Positions 36,594 to 45,428 of a stretch of DNA of 50,547 nucleotides are shown here, piece by piece. Position numbers and translations under genes: made by a program. The notes under the pieces were generated by a model. That model saw nothing but the letters and a program-made list of their open reading frames with translations, made no database searches and was not told the DNA's origin. The stretch's first letter is position 1, and each line of letters starts with the position of its first letter. Source of the stretch: Clostridium peptidivorans. GTDB lineage: Bacteria > Bacillota > Clostridia > Clostridiales > Clostridiaceae. Location: contig NZ_OAOD01000022.1 of NCBI RefSeq assembly GCF_900205925.1, positions 1 to 50,547 on the forward strand. Direction: 5' to 3'.

Positions 36594-37763
36594 TTATTTA
36601 AAGTCTCCAACATATTCAAATTTAGAATTTTTAACTTGATAAATACTGCATGGTTTAGATGGGTTATGAGTTTTTGGATCAACGCTCATGCTTCCAAGAA
36701 GTCCATCAAATTTTTCGGTATTTTCTAATTGATCTCTTAATGCTGTCCTATCAACTTTGCCTGCTCTCTCTGCTGCATCTTTTATCCAATAAAGTCCGTC
36801 ATGTGCAAAAAGCGCCTCTGTTTCAGGAACTAAATTATTAAATTCTTTCACATATTCATCATGATATGGTTTTGTAATAGGTCTTGCAAAGGATGGCTGT
36901 GATGTATAATAGCAGCCTTCAAGTGCTGGACCAGCCATGGTTAAGATCTCCTTTGAGTCCCAGCCATCTCCACCAAGAAATACTGATTTTATTCCAAGCT
37001 CTCTTGCTTGATTAACAATTAAAGCAACATCTTTATAAATCCATGGAACCAAAACAACATCTGGGTTCTTCTGAGCAATCTTACTTAGTTGAGCACGGAA
37101 ATCATTATCTCCTGAGTGTCCTGTAGCTTTTTCTACGATAGTTCCACCACTCTTTTGGAAACTTTCAATGAAGTATGATGAAAGTCCTGTGGAATAATCG
37201 GAACCAACGTCAGTCATAACTGCAGCAGTTTTAGCTTTTAATTCTTTTGATGCAAAGTTTGCAAGAACTTCTCCTTGAAAAGGATCAATAAAGCCTATTC
37301 TAAATGAGTATGGATGTAAGTTTCCTTGTTCATCAACAGTAACCCTTAAATTTGATGCTGCTGTTGCAATTAAAGGAATCTTCTTTGAATCTGCAATAGG
37401 TGCCATTGCAATATTACAGCTTGAGAAGTTTGTTCCAATAACTGCAATAACATCCTTTTGATCTGCTAGTTTATTAAAAGCATTAACTGAGTCAACTGGT
37501 TGACCACGACCATCAAGAGACACTATTTCAACTTGCTTACCAAGTATTCCACCTTCAGCATTGATTTTCTTTGCTGTAAGTTTCATGCCATTTAATCCAG
37601 CTTGACCCCAAACAGCTGTATCACCTGAAAGCGCTCCAACATATCCTACTTTTATGGTTTCAGCCTTATCACCTTTGCTTGACCCACAGCCTGAAAAAGA
37701 TACCAAAGCCATCCCCAAAACTAAGGACATACTTATAATGTTTCTGAGCTTGCTTTTTTTCAT
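36594..37763 (-). CDS. Liv-type ABC transporter binding lipoprotein
   Basis: A 389-residue lipoprotein: signal peptide with lipobox VSFSGC, then a type I binding fold of the LivK/Peripla_BP_6 family beginning IKVGYVGALSGDTAVWGQAGLNGMKL. The middle contains AVIGTNFSSCNIAMAPIADS and TAAVMTDVGSDYSTGLSSYF, the two ligand-cleft regions. I start at the ATG at 37763 behind GGGGGATG; a longer ORF to 37805 has no site. Though labelled branched-chain amino acid-type, this family also binds amides, urea, aromatic acids and other small molecules, so the operon's cargo is open. Confidence 0.88.
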   Translation of the reverse strand: MKKSKLRNIISMSLVLGMALVSFSGCGSSKGDKAETIKVGYVGALSGDTAVWGQAGLNGMKLTAKKINAEGGILGKQVEIVSLDGRGQPVDSVNAFNKLADQKDVIAVIGTNFSSCNIAMAPIADSKKIPLIATAASNLRVTVDEQGNLHPYSFRIGFIDPFQGEVLANFASKELKAKTAAVMTDVGSDYSTGLSSYFIESFQKSGGTIVEKATGHSGDNDFRAQLSKIAQKNPDVVLVPWIYKDVALIVNQARELGIKSVFLGGDGWDSKEILTMAGPALEGCYYTSQPSFARPITKPYHDEYVKEFNNLVPETEALFAHDGLYWIKDAAERAGKVDRTALRDQLENTEKFDGLLGSMSVDPKTHNPSKPCSIYQVKNSKFEYVGDFK

Positions 37764-37842
37764 TTTACATCCCCCATATAAATTTATATTTATTTTCAAA
37801 GGCAAGATAGTTAGTTATAATTGTTTTATTTTAAAAATATTA

Positions 37843-38625
37843 TTAGTTCATTGTCATTCCGCCAGTCACATTTATTCCTTGACCTGTCATGTAATCTGAA
37901 TATTTAGAAGCCAGGAAGATTACCACATTAGCTACATCTTCAGGCTGTCCTGTTCTTCCTAATGGTACCTGTGAATTATCTTCATTTTCTATGTCTTTAG
38001 CTTCCATCTTTCTTAACTCTCCGCCCCAAACTCTCTCTCTTCTTTTCATATCGGTTTCAATTATCCCTGGACATACTGCATTAATATTTATACCATACTT
38101 AGCATTTTCTACAGCCATAACCTTTGTAAGTCCCATTACCGCATGTTTTGAAGCACAATAATTTCCCATACATCTATAGCCATTTTTCCCCGCTTGGGAA
38201 GCTATATTAATTATTTTTCCTTTTATGGACTCTTTTTTCATAAACTTCAGCACTGGTTGGGAGCATAAAAGTACCCCTTTTGCGTTAATATTCATTATCT
38301 TATCCCAGTCTTCCTCCTTAATGTCTTCAACATAATCCATAGTAGAAGTTCCTGCATTATTTACTAATATGTCTACTCTTTTAAACTTTTCTATGACTTT
38401 CTTCACCATATCTTCAGCATCTTCTTTTTTAGTTACATTTAAGCGTACTGGCAGGGCTATATCTTCACCTATTTCTCTGCATACCTTTGATGCTTCTTCA
38501 AAGTCTATATCAGCTACAACAACCTTTGCTCCACAATCTACAAAAGCTTCTACAATTCCTCTTCCTATACCTCTTGCTCCCCCTGTAATAATTGCTACCT
38601 TTCCAGACATGTCCATACAATACAT
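37843..38625 (-). CDS. Short-chain dehydrogenase/reductase
   Basis: A 260-residue classical SDR. The cofactor motif is TGGARGIGRG, with the acidic VVVADID favouring NAD(H). LVNNAG lies near residue 90, and the catalytic serine, tyrosine and lysine are in INIASQAGKNG and NYCASKHAVM. The C-terminus has the usual GQGINVTGG. I place the start at the ATG at 38625 behind GGGGAGA; the upstream in-frame GTG at 38643 is less likely. It probably oxidises a hydroxyl of the operon's unknown polyol or sugar substrate, or an intermediate. Confidence 0.88.
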   Translation of the reverse strand: MYCMDMSGKVAIITGGARGIGRGIVEAFVDCGAKVVVADIDFEEASKVCREIGEDIALPVRLNVTKKEDAEDMVKKVIEKFKRVDILVNNAGTSTMDYVEDIKEEDWDKIMNINAKGVLLCSQPVLKFMKKESIKGKIINIASQAGKNGYRCMGNYCASKHAVMGLTKVMAVENAKYGININAVCPGIIETDMKRRERVWGGELRKMEAKDIENEDNSQVPLGRTGQPEDVANVVIFLASKYSDYMTGQGINVTGGMTMN

Positions 38626-38645
38626 AATTCTCCCCACTTTCACCT

Positions 38646-39623
38646 TTACTTAAATAATTTATCCCATAAAAGCCTGTGACTTCTAAGAGCATTGGTGTCC
38701 TTAAGAGCTTCAGTTAATTCTTCGCCATCTATTTCATCCACATATCTAAACATCTTCTCTACTATTTCTATAGAATGCTCAACAGCTTTTATTTGATCTT
38801 CTCTCCAAGGAGACATGTCAAAGCCTATCCAGCCATTGTAATTACATTTCTTTAAATAATATAAGAACTCTAATGTTTCCCATAGATGATAAGAAGCTGT
38901 AATTAAGTCATCATCCCAATCTCTCGTATTATCATTTAAGTGCACATGAAATAATTTATTGAATCTACTTAAGAAAGCTGCTGCTTCAGCTGGACTTTCT
39001 TTTGCCGCAATGGAATGACCAAAATCCAAAGTAACTCCCAAATTTTCTTTAGAAATTTCATTTGTAACGGCTAAAGCCTTGCAAGCTGTTCCGATAGTTG
39101 ATCTCATTCTTGGCTCTCTTAATTTATATTCTAGAGAATACTTAACATTTGGATTAGCTTCTGTAACTTGTCTTATAGAATCCATTAACAGCTCATATTC
39201 TCTTACAAAATCTATTTGAAAGGAGTAATCAAATCCATCAGCTCCTGGCCATAAATTCACAAGAGATGCGTCGAAATATTCTGTCATTTCACCCGCTGCT
39301 TTAACAATGTCTATGGCACTTTGTCTTATCTTAGGATCTGTTGAAGTTAAAGCTCCTTTAGCAAAAATTCTATTTCCAAAGGTTTCACAATTTATTGCGG
39401 ATACTCTGAGCCCTGCATCTTGTATTATCTTTCTAGTTTCTTCTGCATTTGCTTTTGTAAAATCTCCATTATAATGTATTTCTATACCAGAAAGCCCCTT
39501 TACTTTGCTTGCACATTCTACCTTTTCTTTAAAAGTTCTGCCTTCATGATATCCACCTTCGCAAAATCTATCACTACAGGAACCGAAAGCCCATATGCCT
39601 ACTGAATACAAACGTTTTCCCAT
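38646..39623 (-). CDS. TIM-barrel sugar isomerase/epimerase (xylose isomerase-like)
   Basis: A 325-residue AP-endonuclease-2/xylose isomerase-like barrel. Likely metal ligands are in KYSLEYKLREPR (glutamate near 167), GVTLDFGHS (aspartate and histidine near 202), FHVHLNDN (histidine near 230) and WIGFDMSP (aspartate near 273). The start at 39623 follows AGGAGG by 8 bases; an in-frame upstream ATG at 39647 lacks a site. Similar proteins include sugar isomerases acting on rhamnose-like or ketose substrates. Specificity cannot be read from sequence. It lies between a PLP lyase and an SDR in the operon. Confidence 0.82.
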   Translation of the reverse strand: MGKRLYSVGIWAFGSCSDRFCEGGYHEGRTFKEKVECASKVKGLSGIEIHYNGDFTKANAEETRKIIQDAGLRVSAINCETFGNRIFAKGALTSTDPKIRQSAIDIVKAAGEMTEYFDASLVNLWPGADGFDYSFQIDFVREYELLMDSIRQVTEANPNVKYSLEYKLREPRMRSTIGTACKALAVTNEISKENLGVTLDFGHSIAAKESPAEAAAFLSRFNKLFHVHLNDNTRDWDDDLITASYHLWETLEFLYYLKKCNYNGWIGFDMSPWREDQIKAVEHSIEIVEKMFRYVDEIDGEELTEALKDTNALRSHRLLWDKLFK

Positions 39624-39644
39624 GAATATTAACCTCCTATTACT

Positions 39645-39675
39645 CATTTCTCGGACATAATAAATCCGAGAAATG
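39645..39675 (-). other. Intercistronic stem-loop between PLP lyase and isomerase genes
   Basis: CATTTCTCGG (39645-39654) pairs perfectly with CCGAGAAATG (39666-39675), loop 11 bases, no T run after it. Confidence 0.65.
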
Positions 39676-39697
39676 TTTAACTATTCTTAGATTCATA

Positions 39698-40885
39698 TTA
39701 AATTTTCTCAAAAGCCTCTTCTAAATCGTTAATGATGTCTTCTGGGTCTTCAATTCCTATTGAAAGTCTTATTAATCCATCGGTAATTCCACTTACCTTT
39801 CTTTCTTCCACTGGTAAGGATTTGTGAGTCATTGCAGCTGGATGCTCTATAAGTGTTCCTACATCTCCAAGGCTTACTGCTATTTTTATCATCTCTAGGT
39901 TATTACATAAAGCCTTAGCATTTTCAAGTCCACCTTTAACCTCTAAAGATATCATGGCTCCAAAGCCCTTCATCTGTTTCTTTGCAAGCTCATATTGAGG
40001 GAAAGACTTAAGTCCTGGGTATATTACCCTTTCAACCTTAGGATGATTCTCAAGATACTCAGCAACCTTCATTGCATTTGATAAGTGTTTATCCATTCTA
40101 AGAGTTAGCGTCTGCATTCCTCTTTTTACGAGATAAGCTGTAAAAGGAGAAATTAATGCTCCAAGTTTTGTAATTCCTTCATGAAGCCCCTTTGTTATAA
40201 ATTCCTTTGATCCTACTATTGCTCCTGCAATACAGTCCCCATGACCATTTAAATACTTAGTAGCACTATAAACTACAATGTCTGCTCCAAGTTCTAAGGG
40301 CCTTTGAACATAGGGTGTGCAAAAGGTATTGTCTACAATAAACTTTAAGTTATTTTCTTTACAAAACCTTGAAACTTCTGCTATATCAGTTATTTTCAAA
40401 GTAGGATTTGCTGGAGTCTCCACATGAACAACCTTTGTATTAGGTCTTAATGCCTTTTTTAAAGCTTCTATATCTGAGGTATCTACATAAGTCACATCTA
40501 CTCCAAAGGCTCTAAGCATCTTATCGAATAGTCCATAAGTCCCCCCATATACAACAGCTCCGCATATTACATGGTCTCCTGCTTTTAATAGAGCCATATG
40601 TGCATTTGCAATAGCAGCCATTCCAGATGCAAAAAACTTACATGCTTCTCCCCCTTCTAAGGCTGCAAGCTTTTCTTCTAGTTGACATTCCGTTGGGCTA
40701 TGATCTCTTCCATAAAGATATCCAAACTTTTGTCCTGTAAATACCTTTTCCGCTTCATCTGTGCTTTCATAAGCATAGGTAGAAGTTTGGTATATAGGCG
40801 CCACTAGTGCTCCTGTAGCTGGACAAGGTTCTGAGCCAACGTGTACTGCCTTTGTACATGGCCCCCATTTTTCAAATTTGTTCAT
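39698..40885 (-). CDS. Cys/Met-metabolism PLP enzyme (gamma-lyase/gamma-synthase family)
   Basis: A 395-residue PLP enzyme. The N-terminal block TKAVHVGSEPCPATGALVAPIYQ, the YLYGRDHSPT segment with the phosphate-binding Tyr/Arg, the VVYGGTYGLFDKML block, the NPTLKITDI aspartate region, the PLP lysine in YSATKYLNGHGD, and C-terminal RLSIGIEDPEDII all fit. Methionine gamma-lyases usually have a cysteine in the VYGGT region (as in LYGCT of the Pseudomonas enzyme); here it is glycine, so the family name does not settle the reaction. It sits inside a carbohydrate-type operon, which is unusual. It may split a C-S or similar bond of an amino-acid-linked substrate. Confidence 0.85.
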   Translation of the reverse strand: MNKFEKWGPCTKAVHVGSEPCPATGALVAPIYQTSTYAYESTDEAEKVFTGQKFGYLYGRDHSPTECQLEEKLAALEGGEACKFFASGMAAIANAHMALLKAGDHVICGAVVYGGTYGLFDKMLRAFGVDVTYVDTSDIEALKKALRPNTKVVHVETPANPTLKITDIAEVSRFCKENNLKFIVDNTFCTPYVQRPLELGADIVVYSATKYLNGHGDCIAGAIVGSKEFITKGLHEGITKLGALISPFTAYLVKRGMQTLTLRMDKHLSNAMKVAEYLENHPKVERVIYPGLKSFPQYELAKKQMKGFGAMISLEVKGGLENAKALCNNLEMIKIAVSLGDVGTLIEHPAAMTHKSLPVEERKVSGITDGLIRLSIGIEDPEDIINDLEEAFEKI

Positions 40886-40905
40886 TTCATATCCCCCTAA
40901 TTTGC

Positions 40906-41937
40906 TTATTTATATTCATGTAACATCCTGTCACCCTTTAAGAAACTTTTTATATCTTGAGCAATCATTATTGAGTGATTATCTATGGCATCATAGGTTG
41001 CTCCCGCAAGATGAGGTGTGATAACTATATTGTTAAGCTCCTTTACAAAAGGATGATCCTTAAATAAAGGTTCTGCGCTAAATACATCCATTGCCGCTCC
41101 TGCAATTTTCTTTTCTCTTAGGGCCTCTATTAAAGCTTCTTCATCAACTATAGCCCCTCTTGAAGTATTTATAAAATAAGCTGTATTCTTCATCATATCA
41201 AAGGCTTCTTTACCCATAATTCCTCTCGTGCTTTCATCAACTTTACAATGGCAGCTTATAAAATCTGATTCCTTAAGTAGTTTTTCAAGAGAAACCTTTG
41301 TCTGTGCATTATCATTTAATTCTACTTCTGATATAAAAGGATCATATATATATATCTTCATTCCAAAGGCTTTTGCAATGTTTGCCACTCTCCTGCCTAT
41401 GCTTCCATATCCAAGTAATCCTAATGTATGCCCTTTAAGCTGCGTTCCTTTAAACTCTACATATGGAGTTCCTGCTCCAAGAGCCCAGGTTACATCCTCT
41501 TTCAATCCCTCTTTTGCTTTATTTTCTATCTTCTCATCTGATAAGTACCTTCCATCCTTTAAGCTCTTATAGGCCATAGGTATTTTTCTTCCTATGCAGA
41601 GCATTAATGCTATTGTAAATTCTGCTGTACAATCTGAATTTCTTCCTGGTGTATATATAACAGGAATATTTCTTTCCCTTGCACAATCTATATCTATATT
41701 CACAGGATTAGCACGAGTGCAGGCTATTAGTTTTAAATTTGGACACGCCTCTATAACTTTTCTTGTAATTGGATCATAGCTTGTAATTAAAATTTCTTTA
41801 TCTTTAAGAAAATAAATCATCTCATCCTCTGTAAGTTTTCTTAATTCTTTGCCCCAGCCTTCGAAGGTAAGCTCCATGTAATCCTTAAGTTCGCTTATTA
41901 TGTCTTCATTTATTTCAGCAGTAACCAAAGCCTTCAT
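40906..41937 (-). CDS. D-2-hydroxyacid dehydrogenase family protein
   Basis: A 343-residue NAD-dependent dehydrogenase of the PGDH/D-lactate family. The substrate domain flanks a Rossmann domain with GLLGYGSIGRRVA. Catalytic arginine is in INTSRGAIVDEEAL, glutamate in DVFSAEPL, histidine in ITPHLAGAT. An insertion around residues 130-165 (SDEKIENKAKEGLKEDV) is longer than in many relatives. It lies 20 bases before the PLP lyase gene and 17 after the aldolase, and likely reduces or oxidises a 2-keto/2-hydroxyacid formed by the pathway. Confidence 0.87.
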   Translation of the reverse strand: MKALVTAEINEDIISELKDYMELTFEGWGKELRKLTEDEMIYFLKDKEILITSYDPITRKVIEACPNLKLIACTRANPVNIDIDCARERNIPVIYTPGRNSDCTAEFTIALMLCIGRKIPMAYKSLKDGRYLSDEKIENKAKEGLKEDVTWALGAGTPYVEFKGTQLKGHTLGLLGYGSIGRRVANIAKAFGMKIYIYDPFISEVELNDNAQTKVSLEKLLKESDFISCHCKVDESTRGIMGKEAFDMMKNTAYFINTSRGAIVDEEALIEALREKKIAGAAMDVFSAEPLFKDHPFVKELNNIVITPHLAGATYDAIDNHSIMIAQDIKSFLKGDRMLHEYK

Positions 41938-41954
41938 TATATAACCTTCTCTCT

Positions 41955-42608
41955 TTATTTATTTTCCTTTCCATAGGCATTTAAAAAGAAGTTTCTCATA
42001 AAGTCTACCTGATCTTTTGAAAGTGTTACTGGACTTCCTATACTTTTTGCTAAACAATATGATTGAAGAGAGACTTCCACAACCTTAGTTATCTTATAAA
42101 CTTCCTTAATGTTTCGTCCAACACACACTCCTCCATGGTTTGCAAGCAGCACTGCCATTCTATCTCCAAGAGCTTTTACACAATTTTCAGCAAGCTCCTG
42201 AGAACCTGGCAGTCCGTATTCTGCAACCTTTATTCCTCCACCAACTATTTGAGCCATTTCATCTAATACTGGAGGTACTTCTTCCCTTGTTGCTGCTATT
42301 GCACAGGTATATATAGAATGTGAGTGCATAATTGCATTTATCTCAGGCCTATTTTGGTATATAGCAAGATGGAGTCCTGTTTCAATTGAAGGTTTTTTAC
42401 CTGAAACTAAGTTTCCTTCCATATCAACTACTGACATTATCTCAGGAGTTATGATTTCATAATCAACTCCACTTGGAGTTATAATCATATATTTTCCATC
42501 ATCTGAACGAACGCTTATGTTTCCCCAGGTTCCAACGGTATACCCTTCATTTAGCATAGCCTTACCAGCCTGTATAACTTCATTTTTTTCCTTTAAATAA
42601 CTTTCCAT
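41955..42608 (-). CDS. Class II aldolase/adducin-domain aldolase (FucA-like)
   Basis: A 217-residue zinc aldolase of the L-fuculose-phosphate type. NISVRSDDGKYMIITPSGVDY is the phosphate-binding region, KKPSIETGLHLAIY holds the catalytic glutamate, IMHSHSIYT carries two zinc histidines and LLANHGGVCVG the third. It cleaves a phosphorylated ketose or aldonate into DHAP (or pyruvate) and an aldehyde. The FGGY kinase 20 bases upstream probably makes its substrate. Confidence 0.9.
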   Translation of the reverse strand: MESYLKEKNEVIQAGKAMLNEGYTVGTWGNISVRSDDGKYMIITPSGVDYEIITPEIMSVVDMEGNLVSGKKPSIETGLHLAIYQNRPEINAIMHSHSIYTCAIAATREEVPPVLDEMAQIVGGGIKVAEYGLPGSQELAENCVKALGDRMAVLLANHGGVCVGRNIKEVYKITKVVEVSLQSYCLAKSIGSPVTLSKDQVDFMRNFFLNAYGKENK

Positions 42609-42628
42609 TTTAATCCCTCCATAATACT

Positions 42629-44170
42629 TTAATTCCCATGAAAAATTTCACTTCTTAAGTTCCAGTAATATGACTCAGCTTCCCTTAATCCCTTGTATAA
42701 TTTATAAATCTTCTCATATGTAACTTTATTTTTTTCATCTGGTAAAAAAGTTCTTTTTATACGGAGAGTTTTTAAAGCTGCTTCCCTTATATTTTTATAA
42801 ACTCCTACTGCAACACCAGCAGATAACGCTGCTCCCTTTGCTGCATATTCCTTTCCTTCTTGTATTACTACCTCTTTACCTGTACAATCTGCTATTATCT
42901 GTGCCCAGTAATAACTTTTTGCCCCTCCTCCGCCTAGATATATCCTTCCTTTGCTTTGAACATCTTGAAGACAATCTTTAATGGATAAAGCCACTCCCTC
43001 ATACACTGCTTTTAAAATATGGTATTTAGTCGCATTAGATGAAATGCCAAAGAATTGTGCTCTTGCGTTTGGATTGAAAAATGGAGCTCTTTCTCCTCCA
43101 GTACTTATATATGGATGATAAATTACTCCCCCTGACCCTGCCTTTATGTCTTTTACTAAATCCTCTAAAATCTTATATATATCTTTTCCCTGCTTATAGG
43201 CTTCTTCTTTTTCCATTTGAAAGAATGTGTTTATTGCCCATTCTAAATTAGGTGCTCCAGCCATAGAAGCTATTACATTTAAATAAAGCCCTTCTACTGC
43301 ATGGCATTCAAACCCTGAAGTATTTTCTCCACTTGAGTCACAACTTTTTCTGACCACACTATTGCAGCAAGTTGTGCCTAAAATAGTGCAGCTGTCCCCC
43401 TCTTCTACTGCTGCCATGCCAGTTGCAGATGCTACAATATCCATAAGACCTGCTGATACTGGAGTCCCTTCTCTAAGTCCTGTTAAATCTGAAGCTTCTT
43501 TTGTAACCTTGCCTATAAGTTTGCAGCAATTAGAAAGGGGATTGAAAAGAAATCTATAGTCGTGAGTCCCCAGCAGTCTTAATAAATTTTCTGATATCTC
43601 TCCTGTTTCTAAATCTAATAATGATGTTGAAGCATCTGTGGTTTCAAGACACATATCTCCCGTTAATTTGTACCTTAGCCAATCCTTGCAAAACATGCAT
43701 CCATAAGCTTTATCTAAAGTTTCCTTTTCATTTACAGCCAGCCACTTTAATATAATTGAAGTAGCCCCTGGAAAAGGATACGAGCCTGTTATCTTTTTTA
43801 TCTTAAGTGTCATCTCTTCATCTTTTTTTATATCTTCAACAATATTTACGGCTCTTCCATCGGACCATAATATTGCATCTCGCACAGGATTTCCTTCTTT
43901 ATCAATAAGCCAGCATCCTTCACCCTGTGCTGTTATTCCTACAGCTAATATACTTTTAGGATTTATCTTATTTTTATTTAAAAGTTCCCTTATTATAAAA
44001 CAGAAATCCTTCCATAATAAGCTCATATTTTGTTCTGTCCAGGTTCTGTGCTTTGTAATAATAGAATTGCTTTTTCCCTCTACAAAAACTTCTTCTCCTT
44101 TGAGGTTAAATATAACTGCTTTTATTTTCGAAGTGCCTGCATCAATTCCCAAAAGATAATTGTCACACAC
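42629..44170 (-). CDS. FGGY-family carbohydrate kinase
   Basis: A 513-residue two-lobed sugar kinase. The phosphate 1 motif is LLGIDAGTSKIKAVIF, the substrate-side stretch is DAILWSDGRAVNI, the adenosine region carries IYLGGGGAKSYYWAQIIAD, and GMAAVEEGDS with TILGTTCCNS are family-like. It resembles the EryA/YgcE/xylulokinase branch, but I cannot assign a sugar. The start is a GTG at 44170, six bases after GGGGGGAT; a TTG at 44185 is in frame but sits in the ribosome site. It is the first catabolic gene after the SorC regulator. Confidence 0.88.
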   Translation of the reverse strand: MCDNYLLGIDAGTSKIKAVIFNLKGEEVFVEGKSNSIITKHRTWTEQNMSLLWKDFCFIIRELLNKNKINPKSILAVGITAQGEGCWLIDKEGNPVRDAILWSDGRAVNIVEDIKKDEEMTLKIKKITGSYPFPGATSIILKWLAVNEKETLDKAYGCMFCKDWLRYKLTGDMCLETTDASTSLLDLETGEISENLLRLLGTHDYRFLFNPLSNCCKLIGKVTKEASDLTGLREGTPVSAGLMDIVASATGMAAVEEGDSCTILGTTCCNSVVRKSCDSSGENTSGFECHAVEGLYLNVIASMAGAPNLEWAINTFFQMEKEEAYKQGKDIYKILEDLVKDIKAGSGGVIYHPYISTGGERAPFFNPNARAQFFGISSNATKYHILKAVYEGVALSIKDCLQDVQSKGRIYLGGGGAKSYYWAQIIADCTGKEVVIQEGKEYAAKGAALSAGVAVGVYKNIREAALKTLRIKRTFLPDEKNKVTYEKIYKLYKGLREAESYYWNLRSEIFHGN

Positions 44171-44191
44171 CTGCAATCCCCCCAAGTTTTA

Positions 44192-45133
44192 CTACTCTTC
44201 ATTTTTAATCTTTAATATGTTTTCTGCAGTTATATTGTCAGTTACAAGTACATCTATAAATCCTCCTCTTAAAGCTCCAAGTATAGCTTTGCTTTTTTCC
44301 TTTCCTCCAGCTATACCTATTACCCTAGGAATATTCTTCAAATCATCTGCTCCTATACCTATAACTCTATTACTTATGTCATCTTTAATTACTTCCCCAC
44401 TAATTTTATATGGCTGCAGACATATATCTCCAACACATTCTTGCTCTTTTAACTTTTGCAAATTTCCCTTTGTTAAATAACTTTGTTTATATATTGTAGA
44501 GTCTTCAGTTAAATTTCCTATTCCTACTACTGCTGTAGTGCAATTTTTTATAAGATTAAATATGTTCTTTATACTTTGTTCATTCATCATGTCTGTTTTT
44601 AACCTTTTATCTTTGACTATAGCAGGAGCATACATGAGATAAGGTGTGCCATTAAGTTTATTTGCAATGACCCTTGTAATTTCATCTGCCTTTAAAGATG
44701 GATCTTGTAAATTTTCCCCGCCCACTATTTGTACAACAGATATTTCCTTTTTTCTTAAGCTTTTTAATTTAGCGGCAGTGCTTGAAAGCGTAGTTCCCCA
44801 TGAAATTCCTATTATTTCGTTATTTTCTATGGTTCTTTCAAGGTATAAAGCTGCAGCATCTGATAATTTATCTATTAAAACATCCTGACTATCTGCTGAA
44901 GTTACTATAACTTCCTTAAGAGAAAACTCCTTTTCTAGAGAATCCTCAAGACCGACATAAGTCTCATCATATCCATTAATCTTTATTGTTACTACCTTTT
45001 TTCCTCTGAGACTTTTTATTATTCTGTTAACCTTTTGTCTTGACATTAAAAGCCTTTTCCCTATCTCTTCTTGAGTCATCCCTAACTCATAATAATAATG
45101 AGCTATTTTAACAAGCATTCTTTTTTCTCCCAT
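44192..45133 (-). CDS. SorC/DeoR-type sugar-binding transcriptional regulator
   Basis: A 313-residue SorC-family regulator: an N-terminal HTH (about 8-50; YYYELGMTQEEIGKRLLMSRQKVNRII) and a sugar-phosphate-binding domain (about 60-310) with the family segments IIGISWGTTLSSTA, VVQIVGGE and VIGIAGGKEKSKAILGAL. Such proteins sense a phosphorylated intermediate, most likely made by the FGGY kinase 21 bases downstream. It should control its own operon. Two matching 12-mers (CAT[A/C]TGCTCATT) upstream are candidate binding sites. Confidence 0.9.
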   Translation of the reverse strand: MGEKRMLVKIAHYYYELGMTQEEIGKRLLMSRQKVNRIIKSLRGKKVVTIKINGYDETYVGLEDSLEKEFSLKEVIVTSADSQDVLIDKLSDAAALYLERTIENNEIIGISWGTTLSSTAAKLKSLRKKEISVVQIVGGENLQDPSLKADEITRVIANKLNGTPYLMYAPAIVKDKRLKTDMMNEQSIKNIFNLIKNCTTAVVGIGNLTEDSTIYKQSYLTKGNLQKLKEQECVGDICLQPYKISGEVIKDDISNRVIGIGADDLKNIPRVIGIAGGKEKSKAILGALRGGFIDVLVTDNITAENILKIKNEE

Positions 45134-45159
45134 AAGTTAATCATCCTTTCCCATCATGC

Positions 45160-45288
45160 CATCTGCTCATTATTTTTCTTTTGTAACATATTTGCTTTAC
45201 TGCATTTTTTCACTCTTTGTATTAAAAACGTATTCATTATCTTTTGTAAAATTTTTATGCTATTTTATATTTTAAACATATGCTCATT
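45160..45288. promoter_or_regulatory. Paired 12-mer candidate operators of the SorC regulator
   Basis: CATCTGCTCATT (45160-45171) and CATATGCTCATT (45277-45288) match at 11 of 12 positions and lie 117 bp apart in the leader of the regulator gene. SorC proteins are tetramers and may bridge separated sites. This is a pattern only. Confidence 0.35.
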
Positions 45289-45333
45289 TTGGGATTAGTA
45301 TGCTTAAGGTTACAAAAATACTTTTAAAACAAA

Positions 45334-45360
45334 AAGCAATAGATGATTCTATTGCTTCTC
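45334..45360. repeat. Dispersed hairpin repeat copy
   Basis: AAGCAATAG (45334-45342) pairs perfectly with CTATTGCTT (45349-45357) around a six-base loop. It is not downstream of any gene here: it sits between the two divergent operons, which is unexpected for a terminator. Confidence 0.65.
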
Positions 45361-45428
45361 TAATGATAAGTAGCTATTAAATTATTACATTTTTACATTG
45401 AAACTAGGGTGCCTTATGCTCAACTTGC

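Noticed and set aside
33247..37763. Treating the Liv genes as a stand-alone leucine importer
   Set aside because: They follow the SDR gene by 79 bases on the same strand with no terminator in between, and look like the transport part of the upstream catabolic operon.
39698..40885. Annotating the PLP enzyme as methionine gamma-lyase
   Set aside because: The expected active-site cysteine region reads YGGT and the context is a carbohydrate operon, so the specific name is not supported.
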